DNA of 64,000 nt, taken from the NCBI RefSeq assembly GCF_030643825.1, contig NZ_CP101717.1:310001-374000 (forward strand), in the 5' to 3' direction. Shown piece after piece: positions 38,957-47,860 of the stretch; position 1 is the first letter of the stretch; the number at the start of each line of letters is the position of its first letter. The position numbers were made by a program, and so were the translations under genes. The notes under the pieces were generated by a model. That model was not told the DNA's origin. It searched no databases and worked only from the letters and a program-made list of their open reading frames with translations. This stretch comes from Salinispirillum sp. LH 10-3-1. GTDB lineage: Bacteria > Pseudomonadota > Gammaproteobacteria > Pseudomonadales > Natronospirillaceae.

Positions 38957-40243
38957 ATGACCATGGACAATATGCCCGCCTGGCGTATGCCGCTGATCGG
39001 CGCGCAAATGCTGGTGGTGGCTTTCGGTTCACTGGTGTTAATGCCATTGCTGACCGGTCTAGACCCCAGTGTTGCCCTCTTTACCGCCGGTGTCGGCACG
39101 CTGATTTTTCATCTCATTACTGGCCGTACAGTTCCTGTTTTCCTCGCTTCATCCTTTGCCTTTATTGCACCCATTGCCTACAGCGTTCATACATGGGGGT
39201 TGTCCGCCACCATGGGTGCCCTGATGGTCACCGGCGTGCTCTATATGCTGTTAGCGGGTGCGGTGAAATTGCGTGGTCCCGGCTTTATCCATTACCTGAT
39301 GCCACCGGTGGTTATTGGCCCCATCATCATGGTGATCGGCTTGAGCTTAGCGCCAGTTGCGGTGGGCATGGCGATGGGTGAGGGGGCGGAAAGCTATACG
39401 CGAACACAAGCCCTGATCGTCTCCATGAGTGCACTGCTGACTACGTTGCTGGTCGCCACCATGGCGAAAGGCTTGTTTCGCTTGTTGCCGATTCTGTCAG
39501 GTGTCGTAGTGGGCTATGGGGTCGCGTTGGCGATGGGCATGGTCGATTTCACCGCCGTTAACACCGCGGCATGGGTCGCCATGCCGGGTTTTGTTGCCCC
39601 TACCTTCCAGTGGCAACCCATCCTGTTCATGCTGCCCGTTGCCATCGCGCCCGCCATTGAGCACGTGGGAGATGTGTTGGCTATCGGTAACGTTACCCGT
39701 AAAGACTACATCAAAAAGCCTGGTCTGCACCGCACCCTGATGGGTGACGGCGTAGCGACCTCGGTAGCGGCAGCCTTCGGCGGACCACCGAACACCACCT
39801 ATTCTGAAGTGACCGGTGCCGTCATGCTCACCAAGGTGTTCAATCCAACGGTGATGATCTGGGCCGCTGTTACGGCCATTGTGTTAGCGTTTGTCGGCAA
39901 GTTGGGCGGCATCCTGCAAACCATTCCGGCGCCGGTAATGGGCGGTATTCTGGTGCTGATGTTTGGCTCGATTGCAGGGGTCGGCATGAATACGCTGATC
40001 AAGGCCCGAGTAGACATGGCGCAAGCGCGTAACCTGGTGATTGTCTCAACCACACTGGTGTTCGGCATTGGCGGCATGGTCATTGGTGACGCCGACCTCA
40101 GCCTGCAAGGCATTGCCCTGTGTGGTGTGGTGGCCATTGCTTTGAATCTGATTCTGCCCGGTAAGCAAGGCCAGATTCCGGTCGATGACCTGCACGAAGA
40201 GCAGGCAATTGTTGATGACTTTATTTCGCACGGAAAATCCTAG
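38957..40243 (+). CDS. NCS2 family uracil/xanthine permease (UraA type)
   Basis: 428 residues from 38957, where AAGGAG is eight bases upstream; a 38882 start would add 25 residues. About 14 transmembrane segments. UraA-type substrate motifs are present: AIEHVGDVLAIGNV (substrate Glu) and FGGPPNTTYSEVTGAV (second Glu and NTTYSE signature). A uracil substrate is the best guess from family; no pyrimidine genes are near. Confidence 0.88.
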   Translation: MTMDNMPAWRMPLIGAQMLVVAFGSLVLMPLLTGLDPSVALFTAGVGTLIFHLITGRTVPVFLASSFAFIAPIAYSVHTWGLSATMGALMVTGVLYMLLAGAVKLRGPGFIHYLMPPVVIGPIIMVIGLSLAPVAVGMAMGEGAESYTRTQALIVSMSALLTTLLVATMAKGLFRLLPILSGVVVGYGVALAMGMVDFTAVNTAAWVAMPGFVAPTFQWQPILFMLPVAIAPAIEHVGDVLAIGNVTRKDYIKKPGLHRTLMGDGVATSVAAAFGGPPNTTYSEVTGAVMLTKVFNPTVMIWAAVTAIVLAFVGKLGGILQTIPAPVMGGILVLMFGSIAGVGMNTLIKARVDMAQARNLVIVSTTLVFGIGGMVIGDADLSLQGIALCGVVAIALNLILPGKQGQIPVDDLHEEQAIVDDFISHGKS

Positions 40244-40275
40244 TATCTGATGGCGGCTGTGTAGATGATGCGGGC

Positions 40276-40304
40276 TGGACAAAACCTCGCCCGCCGCCTA
40301 CAAT
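40276..40304 (+). promoter_or_regulatory. Sigma-70 promoter of the tRNA-Arg gene
   Basis: TGGACA (40276-40281), a 17-base spacer and TACAAT (40299-40304): one mismatch from consensus in each box. The tRNA begins 15 bases after the -10 box. Confidence 0.75.
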
Positions 40305-40319
40305 GCCGCCGTCAAATAC

Positions 40320-40396
<77 letters not shown>

Positions 40397-40403
40397 TTTA
40401 AAG

Positions 40404-40428
40404 AACCTGCCATGAGCAGGTTTTTTTA
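40404..40428 (+). terminator. Terminator of the tRNA-Arg gene
   Basis: AACCTGC-CATGA-GCAGGTT stem followed by a run of seven Ts, 7 bases after the CCA end. Confidence 0.9.
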
Positions 40429-40448
40429 TGCGCGCTTGAGAGGTAATG

Positions 40449-40560
40449 AGAACCTCTGCTAGGTTCGACAAAACGCCGGGAGCGTTTTGGGCCGCACAGC
40501 GCCGCGAAGCGGGCGGGTGCAGGACAGCACCCGAGCCCATCCTTCGAGGGCGCGCCATTT
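40449..40560. repeat. Palindromic mosaic element after tRNA-Arg, with duplicated tRNA 3' end
   Basis: Contains the hairpin CAAAACGC-CGGGA-GCGTTTTG (40469-40489), shared in design with four elements in the hsdS region at 61.4-62.1 kb, and a GGGTGC-AGGACA-GCACCC hairpin. It ends with GGGCGCGCCATTT (40548-40560), a copy of the tRNA 3' end and flank at 40387-40399. Its position behind a tRNA suggests insertion of a repeat with duplication of the tRNA tail. Confidence 0.75.
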
Positions 40561-40561
40561 C

Positions 40562-40587
40562 AAAAAACCTGCCATGGCAGGTTTTTT
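40562..40587. terminator. Second copy of the tRNA terminator
   Basis: AAAAAACCTGCC-AT-GGCAGGTTTTTT is a perfect palindrome and a near copy of the terminator at 40404. It can act in both directions and insulates metY. Confidence 0.85.
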
Positions 40588-40650
40588 ACCCCCTTGCCAA
40601 TTACCCCTCGCTCAGTAACACTCCTTGGCTCAGCAAACAAGGAGCAAAAC

Positions 40651-41925
40651 ATGAAGCGCGAGACCATTGCACTGCACCATGGGTACGAAGCCGACAATCA
40701 AAAAGCCGTTGCGGTACCCATCCACCAGACCACCTCTTTTTCTTTCGACAACGCCCAGCATGGCGCGGATCTATTTGATCTGAAAGTTACGGGCAACATC
40801 TACTCGCGCATCATGAACCCAACGTGCGACGTGCTCGAACAGCGCATGGCAGCGCTAGAAGGTGGTATTGCGGCGTTGGCTGTGGCCTCGGGCATGGCGG
40901 CCATTACCTATGCAATTCAGACTATTGCGGAAACCGGCGATAACATCATTTCCACCAGTGAATTGTACGGCGGCACCTATAACTTGCTGGCGCACACTCT
41001 GCCGCGTCAGGGCATTGAAACGCGTTTTGTGGATAAAAACGACTTCGACCGCATGGCAAGCCTGATCGACGACAAAACCAAGGCTCTGTACTGCGAATCG
41101 GTGGGTAACCCATCGGGCAGTGTGGTGGACATCAAGCGCTTGGCTGAGATCGCGCACGCGGCGGGTATTCCGTTGATCGTCGACAACACCGTACCGACGC
41201 CGTTCCTGTGGCGGCCGATCGAGCAAGGCGCAGACATCGTGGTGCATTCCGCCACCAAATACATTGGCGGCCACGGCACCACCATCGGCGGTGTGATTGT
41301 CGATTCCGGTAAATTCCCTTGGGCCGACCATCCAAAACGTTTTGCGTTGTTGAATGATCCGGATGTGTCCTACCACGGCGTCAGCTACACCCGTGATGTG
41401 GGTGATGCTGCCTTTATTGCGCGGGCGCGTGTCGTGCCATTGCGCAACATGGGGGCCGCTCTGTCAGCACAAGCCGCTTGGAACCTGCTGCAAGGTTTGG
41501 AAACACTGGCTCTGCGTATCGAGCGCGTGTGCGACAACACGCAAAAAGTTGCTGAATTCCTGCAACAGCACCCGATGGTTAGTTGGGTGAATTACGCCGG
41601 CTTGAGCACACATAAAGACTACGCGCTGACGAAAGAATATATGGGCGGAAAGGCCTCCGGTATTCTGAGCTTCGGCATTAAAGGTGGCCGCGAAGCCGGG
41701 GCGCGTTTCTACGACGCGCTGACGCTTATTCTGCGTTTGGTGAACATTGGCGATGCGAAAAGCTGTGCCGCGATTCCAGCATCGACTACGCACCGCCAGC
41801 TAAACGATGACGAGCTAAAAGCGGCGGGCGTCAGTGCGGATATGGTGCGCTTGTCTATTGGCATTGAGCACATCGATGACTTGATGGCGGATATTGATCA
41901 AGCGCTGGCAAAAGCGGCTGAATAA
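40651..41925 (+). CDS. metY: O-acetylhomoserine aminocarboxypropyltransferase (sulfhydrylase)
   Basis: 424-residue PLP enzyme of the Cys/Met-metabolism family, making homocysteine from O-acetylhomoserine and sulfide. PLP lysine is Lys203 in VVHSATKYIGGHGTT; ELYGGTYNL and SVGNPSGSVVDI are MetY-type features. The start at 40651 has AAGGAG seven bases upstream; an ATG at 40594 would add 19 residues running through the terminator tail. It is a single gene; no SAM riboswitch is apparent in the short leader. Confidence 0.92.
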   Translation: MKRETIALHHGYEADNQKAVAVPIHQTTSFSFDNAQHGADLFDLKVTGNIYSRIMNPTCDVLEQRMAALEGGIAALAVASGMAAITYAIQTIAETGDNIISTSELYGGTYNLLAHTLPRQGIETRFVDKNDFDRMASLIDDKTKALYCESVGNPSGSVVDIKRLAEIAHAAGIPLIVDNTVPTPFLWRPIEQGADIVVHSATKYIGGHGTTIGGVIVDSGKFPWADHPKRFALLNDPDVSYHGVSYTRDVGDAAFIARARVVPLRNMGAALSAQAAWNLLQGLETLALRIERVCDNTQKVAEFLQQHPMVSWVNYAGLSTHKDYALTKEYMGGKASGILSFGIKGGREAGARFYDALTLILRLVNIGDAKSCAAIPASTTHRQLNDDELKAAGVSADMVRLSIGIEHIDDLMADIDQALAKAAE

Positions 41926-41941
41926 GCCTGCCTCCACTAGG

Positions 41942-41990
41942 GCACGGACACCCTCTAGAAGGTTGTCCGTGCTCGATTCTTGTTGTTTTT
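41942..41990 (+). terminator. Probable terminator after metY
   Basis: GCACGGACA (41942-41950) pairs with TGTCCGTGC (41964-41972); a T-rich tail follows at 41976-41990. Confidence 0.65.
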
Positions 41991-42058
41991 AATGCTTCTC
42001 ATTCCTCCTGAGTAAGTTAACCAGCAAAACACGCGTTTGATCTTTGCGTGCCTTAATA

Positions 42059-42072
42059 TTAGAATATTCTAA
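42059..42072. promoter_or_regulatory. Perfect AT-rich palindrome upstream of the rhodanese gene
   Basis: TTAGAATATTCTAA, inside a longer imperfect palindrome TTAATATTAGAATATTC..., lies 22-35 bases before the rhodanese start. It has the size and composition of an ArsR-family operator (for example the sulfide/biofilm regulators SqrR/BigR). Assignment to a regulator is speculative. Confidence 0.5.
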
Positions 42073-42093
42073 AATTAATGAGGGAAGATCACT

Positions 42094-42441
42094 ATGTTCC
42101 GCGCACTTTTAGCGTCCATCGTCTGCCTATTCACCTTGGGTGGCTGTTCATCAAGCGACGAAGACTACGCCCGCTGGTGGCAGGAGGGCATCTTGCTCGA
42201 CACGCGCACGCCCTTGGAGCACCAGCAGTCACATATAGATGGCTCGGTATTGGTGCCCTATGAGTTGGTGCCACAACGTATTGCTGCCCTGGTGCCAGAC
42301 AAGAACACTCCGGTCTTGCTGTACTGTCGTAGCGGTCGACGTGCGGGTATCGCTGAGTCGGCATTGCGTGATATGGGGTATACGCAAGTCAAGAATTTAG
42401 GCAGCCAAACCCAGGCCGAGCGAGCGCTGGGTCTGCGGTAA
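42094..42441 (+). CDS. Rhodanese-like lipoprotein
   Basis: 115-residue single-domain sulfurtransferase. Lipobox LGGC with Cys18 predicts a lipoprotein; the rhodanese loop LLYCRSGRRAG has the active Cys78. LLDTRTPLEHQQSHIDGSVLVPY is the usual N-terminal rhodanese motif (the conserved R/E/H positions kept). It should act on sulfane sulfur in the periplasm. Proximity to metY, which uses sulfide, may be chance. Confidence 0.85.
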   Translation: MFRALLASIVCLFTLGGCSSSDEDYARWWQEGILLDTRTPLEHQQSHIDGSVLVPYELVPQRIAALVPDKNTPVLLYCRSGRRAGIAESALRDMGYTQVKNLGSQTQAERALGLR

Positions 42442-42497
42442 TCCTATTTCTATAACGCTTACGTACATGGCAGACACTATTTAGTTAGGGAAAGAAA

Positions 42498-43040
42498 ATG
42501 CAGCGACTACTCATGATGTTTGCCCTATGGTCACTGCCCTTCATGTCGGTGTTAGCAACAGAGTTTCAACTGCCGAATTGGACAGTACAAACGGCGTCGG
42601 GCGACAACCGCGAACTCCACGACTGGATCACCGCGCAACCGCATACCTTGGTGGCTGTGGTGGCGAGTACCAGCCAAGAAAATGGCCAAGCACAGCAGCA
42701 GGCGATGATGAACATGCATCAGCAGTTGCTTGAAACCACCCCGGCGTTGCCAGCTGTTTTGCATTTGAACATCATTGCCGGTGCGCCACGGTTTGTGCAT
42801 GGCTTTATTCGACGAGGCATCGTTGGAGAATATCAAGCACCGGTGCAGGACGACCAAGTGCTATTGATGTTTCCGCGCAACTACGACGAGTTCACTGCAG
42901 CGACAGCGGTGGGTGTGGATAATTATGGTACTTGGTTTTTGGTGACTGATGATGGGCGCATTCTGTGGTCGGTAAAACAGAATGAAGCGTTAGATGCCGA
43001 AGTGCTGACCGGTCAGCTCACTGCGCTTCTAGATCGTTAG
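42498..43040 (+). CDS. Secreted thioredoxin-fold-like protein, uncharacterised
   Basis: 180 residues with a Sec signal peptide (cleavage near VLATEF at about 21-22). The mature part has FQLPNWTVQTASG, LVAVVAS, a central alpha/beta region and FLVTDDGRILWSVKQNEALD, which recalls thioredoxin/peroxiredoxin-like periplasmic proteins (YtfJ-like) but has no CxxC. I do not recognise the family. It follows the rhodanese gene by 56 bases and may be co-transcribed. Confidence 0.6.
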   Translation: MQRLLMMFALWSLPFMSVLATEFQLPNWTVQTASGDNRELHDWITAQPHTLVAVVASTSQENGQAQQQAMMNMHQQLLETTPALPAVLHLNIIAGAPRFVHGFIRRGIVGEYQAPVQDDQVLLMFPRNYDEFTAATAVGVDNYGTWFLVTDDGRILWSVKQNEALDAEVLTGQLTALLDR

Positions 43041-43137
43041 TGGCCCTTCAAGCCGTCCAACAAGCAGAATGCAGGTTCTCAAACGCTTAGTAAGGTTGGT
43101 GCTAGTATAAGTACCTAGCCCATTTTCGGACTCCTGT

Positions 43138-44463
43138 ATGCCGCAAGCCATTGTCACATCACCGCTGCGCCACAGTCTCGCCGGCCTATTACTGGTGATT
43201 GGGCTGCTGTTGCAGATTATCAGCTTTATTCCTGCATTTTCTCTTACCGATCTAGCCAGCTATGTGCTGTGGAGCAGTGTGGTGCTGTTGTGGGTTGATA
43301 TTCCACGCCGGACGCGCTGGCAAGCGGGCATTTTGGCGGTGGTTGGGCTGGGGTTGACCGTTTCGGCAGCTGTTGGTTACGAAGCCGAGGTGGATTGGGC
43401 GCGCGTGTTGACCGGCAACGTGTATGTGGTGGCTATGCTGCTGGGTGTGAGCTTCATTGGGCTGATTGGCAGTGAGGGGGCGAATAATCGTGCAACGTTA
43501 GGTCGTACAGGCTTTATAGGGATGCTGCAGACGTGGGCGGGGGTGCATTTCTTAGGCATCGTGCTGAATTTGTCGACCATGTTCCTTGTGGGTGACCGAT
43601 TAGCCCGCCAGGGTGAGTTGAAAACGCCGCAGTTGTTGGCGATTAATCGTGGGCTGTCGAGTGCAGCGTTGTGGTCACCATTCTTTGCCTCGATGGCGGT
43701 GGTGATGACGTTAGTGCCCGACATGGCTTATCAGCAGATTCTCTTGTGGGGGTTCCCATTGGCCATGCTGGCGGGATTGATTTCATCGCTAGACCTTCGG
43801 CAGCGCTTCGACTTAAGCGATGTAACGGGCTTCTCTCTTACCACGCGTAGCCTGCTGATGCCGCTGATCATGGCGGCATGGGTGTTGCTGTTTCACTGGG
43901 TGATCACACCGTCATTAAGCATTGTGAGCATCATTACACTGCTGATGCCCCTGGCAGCGTTGATGAGCCGTTTGTGGTGGAGTGCGCGCAGTGGCGTGCG
44001 CCAACTCAAGCAACATGTGCTGGTACGCATGCCTTTAATGCGGGGTGAAGTGAGTCTGTTTTTGGCTGCAGGATTGCTGACCATCGGCTTGTCGACCTTC
44101 ATTGAAGCCTTTATGGGGGCCGAATGGACGCTGTTTGCCCAGTTTGGTGTCCTGCAAGCCATTAGCTGTTTGACCATCATTGTGGTGACGGCGACACTGG
44201 GTTTGCATCCCATTATTGGTATCTCTGTTCTGGCATCGATGCTCAGTCTGCAAGGCAGTGAACAGACGCTGTTTGCCTTCACCGCGCTGGGCGGCTGGGC
44301 CATTGGTACCAGTGTCGGGCCGTTGTCAGGTATTAATTTGTCGTTACAAGGGCGCTACGGCGTCAGTGGCTATCAGATCATGCGCCAGAACATTCCCTAT
44401 GCGTTGGCCATGTTCGGTTTGATGGTACTGGCGTTGGCAGGGTTGGCGCGCGTATTGGCTTGA
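43138..44463 (+). CDS. Polytopic membrane protein, unknown transporter-like
   Basis: 441 residues with about 11-12 predicted transmembrane segments. Notable stretches are LSTMFLVGDRLARQGELKTPQLLAINRGLSSAALWSPFFASMAVV and TALGGWAIGTSVGPLSGINLSLQGRYG near the C-terminus; the latter resembles re-entrant or substrate loops of the ion-transporter (arsenite/citrate type) superfamily. I do not recognise a named family. Single gene with a short leader. Confidence 0.6.
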   Translation: MPQAIVTSPLRHSLAGLLLVIGLLLQIISFIPAFSLTDLASYVLWSSVVLLWVDIPRRTRWQAGILAVVGLGLTVSAAVGYEAEVDWARVLTGNVYVVAMLLGVSFIGLIGSEGANNRATLGRTGFIGMLQTWAGVHFLGIVLNLSTMFLVGDRLARQGELKTPQLLAINRGLSSAALWSPFFASMAVVMTLVPDMAYQQILLWGFPLAMLAGLISSLDLRQRFDLSDVTGFSLTTRSLLMPLIMAAWVLLFHWVITPSLSIVSIITLLMPLAALMSRLWWSARSGVRQLKQHVLVRMPLMRGEVSLFLAAGLLTIGLSTFIEAFMGAEWTLFAQFGVLQAISCLTIIVVTATLGLHPIIGISVLASMLSLQGSEQTLFAFTALGGWAIGTSVGPLSGINLSLQGRYGVSGYQIMRQNIPYALAMFGLMVLALAGLARVLA

Positions 44464-44748
44464 GTATCTTCCTGTCATTGGAACGCAATGTCCAGTTGTT
44501 GGGTTTTGCTGCTCGATTTGGGACGATCCATGGCTATCCCGAATAGGTCCTCGGAACCCGCCATCGCGCGTGCTTGAGCAAGTCTTTTTGAGAGTCCTTA
44601 CTTTTCCATATCGAAATCGATATATCGTATTCGCTAAAACTCATTTTACTTCAAGCCGTCCGGCGCAGATTGTTCAGGCATTAGAGTGCAATGGCGCATT
44701 CTGATGGCAGCACTCTGTATACAAAAAAAACAATACGAGGACGTCAAG
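44464..44748. other. Leader region of the Liv-type operon
   Basis: 285 bases without a credible gene. An inverted repeat ATCGA-AA-TCGAT with flanking TATATCG lies near 44610-44630 and could be an operator for the transporter operon. No sigma-54 consensus is present. Confidence 0.4.
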
Positions 44749-45969
44749 ATGAAATCTTTGTTTAACCCAAGACGGCTCAGTGCACTCGCGCTGGCGGGCG
44801 TCTTAACCGTTGGTGCGACCAGTGCATTGGCGCAGAATACCAACCCCATTCGCATCGGTGCGGTGGCCCCTAAAACCGGCGCGTTAGCCGGGGGTGCGGC
44901 CGTCACCTTTTGGCCTAACGTGGCGTTGTGGCAAGAAGAAGTGAACAGTCAAGGCGGCTTGTTGATGGCTGACGGCGCACGTCGTCCGATTCAAATCATT
45001 GAATACGATGATCGCACTGATCCGTCTGAGACTATCCGTTCGGTACAGCGCTTGGCAACCAATGACCGCGCCGATTTTATTCTTGCTCCATACAGCACCG
45101 GTCTGGCTTTGGCTGCCGCTCCGCTGTTTGATCGTTTGGGTTACCCCATGATCAACGTCAGTGCGATCACCGATCAGACCGATACGCTGGTGGCACGCTA
45201 TGACGGGGTGTTTTTTACTTTAGGTAAGACTTCACCTTTGGCCGAAGGCGTAGCGCAACTGATGGCGCAATTGCGTGCCGAGGGTAAGGCCGGTAGTCGA
45301 GTGGCCATGGTGAACGTGGGTGATGCGTTTGGTATTGAGTTGGCGCAGGCTGCACGTCGAGTGTTTGAAGCAGAAGGCTTTAATTTGGTGTACACCACGT
45401 CGTACCCACCGACGATTCAAGACGTGTCACCGATCATCAACTCCGCTATGGCGGCTAACCCCGACATCTTTGTCGCTTTCTCCTATCCTCCCGACACCTT
45501 TGCGTTAACCGAACAAGCGCAGATCCAAGGCATGAAAGTGGATGCTTTCTACACGGCAGTAGCGACACCGTTCCCGTCTTATGCGGCGCGTTTCGGTGAC
45601 AGCATCAACGGTGTGTTTGGTGTGGGTGGAGTGAACCCAGCCGATCCTCGTTTCCAAGCCTATGCCGAAGCGCATCAGCGGGTCACGAACACGCATCCTG
45701 ACTACTGGGCCAGTGCGGTGACGTACGCCAGTTTCGAAGTGTTGGCGCAAGCCATCGAGGGTGTCGGTTCGGTGGATCGTGCGGCGGTTACCCAGTACAT
45801 CAAAGACAACAGCTTTGACACAGTGATGGGTGAGTGGACGTTCGAGAACCAGCAGATCAGTGATTACTGGACCGTGGGTCAGTGGCAAAACGGTCAGTTC
45901 TATGGCATTGGCGGCACGGCACCCAATATGCCCGGCGCTGCGCAACCCATTGCCAGTCCAGATTGGTAA
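44749..45969 (+). CDS. Branched-chain-amino-acid-type ABC substrate-binding protein (LivK-like)
   Basis: 406 residues from 44749 (CGAGG upstream); an ATG at 44686 would add 21 residues ahead of the signal peptide MKSLFNPRRLSALALAGV... (cleavage near ALAQN). Type I periplasmic-binding fold, Peripla_BP_6: IRIGAVAPKTGALAGG, DDRTDPSETIRSVQRL. The aldehyde dehydrogenase and coniferyl-alcohol-dehydrogenase-like genes in the same run suggest an aromatic ligand, as known for several Liv-type importers; this is inference. Confidence 0.85.
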   Translation: MKSLFNPRRLSALALAGVLTVGATSALAQNTNPIRIGAVAPKTGALAGGAAVTFWPNVALWQEEVNSQGGLLMADGARRPIQIIEYDDRTDPSETIRSVQRLATNDRADFILAPYSTGLALAAAPLFDRLGYPMINVSAITDQTDTLVARYDGVFFTLGKTSPLAEGVAQLMAQLRAEGKAGSRVAMVNVGDAFGIELAQAARRVFEAEGFNLVYTTSYPPTIQDVSPIINSAMAANPDIFVAFSYPPDTFALTEQAQIQGMKVDAFYTAVATPFPSYAARFGDSINGVFGVGGVNPADPRFQAYAEAHQRVTNTHPDYWASAVTYASFEVLAQAIEGVGSVDRAAVTQYIKDNSFDTVMGEWTFENQQISDYWTVGQWQNGQFYGIGGTAPNMPGAAQPIASPDW

Positions 45970-46001
45970 TTCCAACGCGCTTTCTTGTGTGAGTGTGCCT
46001 T

Positions 46002-46031
46002 CCCCGAGGCCGCAAGGCTTCGGGGCTTCTT
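46002..46031 (+). terminator. Attenuator between livK and livH
   Basis: CCCCGAGGCC-GCAA-GGCTTCGGGG (one wobble) with a CTTCTT tail, between binding-protein and permease genes. It probably sets the excess of binding protein over membrane parts. Confidence 0.7.
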
Positions 46032-46049
46032 AACTAACATGGTGTGGAC

Positions 46050-46919
46050 ATGATGCAACTTCTCATCACGGGGCTCTTCCTCGGTGGCGTGTATGCCATC
46101 GTGGCGATGGGATTGTCCCTGCAGTACGGTGTCGCCCGAATCATGAACCTGGCCAGCGGCGAAATGCTGGTGGCGGGTGCCTTCGCGGCATTTTGGGTGG
46201 TGACCGCACACAGTCTGAACCCCTATGTATCCCTGATACTGGTGATCCCCGGTGCCTTTGCTCTCAACTGGTTGATCTATCGCTACATTCTTTTGCCCTT
46301 GGTGAAACGGGCGAAAAATCGTGGCCAGTTAGAAGTCGACAGCATCCTGACCACCTTCGGTCTGAGCTTCGTCTTCGTGGGCATCTTCTTGGCCGTATTT
46401 GGCGGCAACTATTTCAACTATTCCTTTCTGTCGCGGCCGGTCGAAATCTTCGGCAGTCGTTACGGATTGAACCGAGTAACGGCGTTCTGCATTGCGGTCG
46501 TGATCTGTGGCGCGCTCTGGTATTGGATCAACAACACCCGTGCGGGCATGGCGATTCGTGCGGTGTCGGTGGACCCAACGTCTGCCGGTCTGGTGGCCAT
46601 CGACGTGCAGCGCGTGTCGACGTTTGCCTTTGCCTTGGGAGGTGCGATAGCTGCGACCGGTGGTGTGCTGCTCAGTACCTTCCTGACCTTTGAAGCATCA
46701 GTGGGCATCGTGTTCACCATGAAAGCCCTGGTGATCGTCATTATGGGCGGTGTCGGTGACGTTCGTGGCGCCATCGTGGCGGCGCTGGTATTGGGCATTA
46801 CCGAAACCTTGGTAGCCCGCCTGGTTGATCCCGGTTTAACACTGGCGTCGGCGTATTTGTTGTTCATTTTGGTCCTGTTGTTCCGACCACAGGGCTTGTT
46901 TGGGAGACGTGCATCATGA
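46050..46919 (+). CDS. livH: Liv-type ABC permease LivH
   Basis: 289-residue permease; family motifs GLFLGGVYAIVAMGLSLQYGVARIMNLASGEMLV and AVSVDPTSAGLVAIDVQRV. About eight transmembrane segments. Start could be GTG 46044, ATG 46050 or ATG 46053; 46050 is chosen on family length. It overlaps livM by 4 bases. Confidence 0.88.
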   Translation: MMQLLITGLFLGGVYAIVAMGLSLQYGVARIMNLASGEMLVAGAFAAFWVVTAHSLNPYVSLILVIPGAFALNWLIYRYILLPLVKRAKNRGQLEVDSILTTFGLSFVFVGIFLAVFGGNYFNYSFLSRPVEIFGSRYGLNRVTAFCIAVVICGALWYWINNTRAGMAIRAVSVDPTSAGLVAIDVQRVSTFAFALGGAIAATGGVLLSTFLTFEASVGIVFTMKALVIVIMGGVGDVRGAIVAALVLGITETLVARLVDPGLTLASAYLLFILVLLFRPQGLFGRRAS

Positions 46920-47860
46920 CCCGTCAAGAAATGACCATCGCGGTCGTGGCCTTAATCCTCTTCGGCCTGCTGGCGTATGTTCCGGCCCTAGGCAACAGCG
47001 CTTCCTTACTGTCGTTGATGGTGCCTATTGCCATGTACACCGTGCTTGCGACGTCGTGGGCACTGTTTTCCGGACCGACGCACTACATCAGTTTGGCGAC
47101 AGCGGCCTTCTACGGCGTTGGCGCTTACATCCTGGCGTCTGGCATTGATGTCATGCCGTATTGGCTGCTGTTGCTCATCGCCGCCGCTGCCGGGGCGATC
47201 ATGGCTGCGGCCGTAGGGGCCGCTACCTTGCGTCTGTCGGGCGTGTACTTCGTTATTTTCACCTTGGGGTTGGCGGAGCTAACCCGTCAGTTGGTGACCT
47301 GGTGGCAGAGCAACTTTGGTGGCAGTCGCGGTAAATACGTGTTCACTGATATCACCGAAGCGCAGATCTATTGGCAACTGCTTGCCCTGGCTGCCTTGGT
47401 GTACGTGATCGGTTGGTTAATCGGCCGGTCGCGGCTGGGCTTCGCCATTCGCATCATTGGTAACGATGAGTTGGTGGCCAAACACAGTGGTATTAACACG
47501 GCGGGGGCGAAGATCATGCTGTTTATGGTGTCGGGTGCCTTTGCTGCGGTGGTGGGAGCGGTCATGGCACCGCGGTTTGTGTACATCGAACCGTCCATGG
47601 CGTTTAACCCTCAGGTGTCCTTTTTGGTGGTGATCATGGCCTTGCTAGGTGGTGTGCATCGGTTGTGGGGGCCCTTGATGGGCGCCATTCCTTTTGCCCT
47701 GCTGTGGGAAGTCATTGCGTCGAATTTCCCCAATCAAACGGTGCTGGTGATGGGCCTGGCCTTCCTGGTGGTGGTGTTCTACATCCCCAACGGGGTCTCC
47801 GGCATTCTCGAAAATCTGTATCGCAAAGCGCGTAAATCGCCGGGGGCTGATCATGGATAA
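46916..47860 (+). CDS. livM: Liv-type ABC permease LivM
   Basis: 314-residue permease with LSGVYFVIFTLGLAELTRQLVTWW, RLGFAIRIIGNDELVAKHSGINT and AVVGAVMAPRFVYIEPSMAF, standard for LivM. It overlaps livH by 4 and livG by 8 bases. Confidence 0.9.
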   Translation: MTRQEMTIAVVALILFGLLAYVPALGNSASLLSLMVPIAMYTVLATSWALFSGPTHYISLATAAFYGVGAYILASGIDVMPYWLLLLIAAAAGAIMAAAVGAATLRLSGVYFVIFTLGLAELTRQLVTWWQSNFGGSRGKYVFTDITEAQIYWQLLALAALVYVIGWLIGRSRLGFAIRIIGNDELVAKHSGINTAGAKIMLFMVSGAFAAVVGAVMAPRFVYIEPSMAFNPQVSFLVVIMALLGGVHRLWGPLMGAIPFALLWEVIASNFPNQTVLVMGLAFLVVVFYIPNGVSGILENLYRKARKSPGADHG

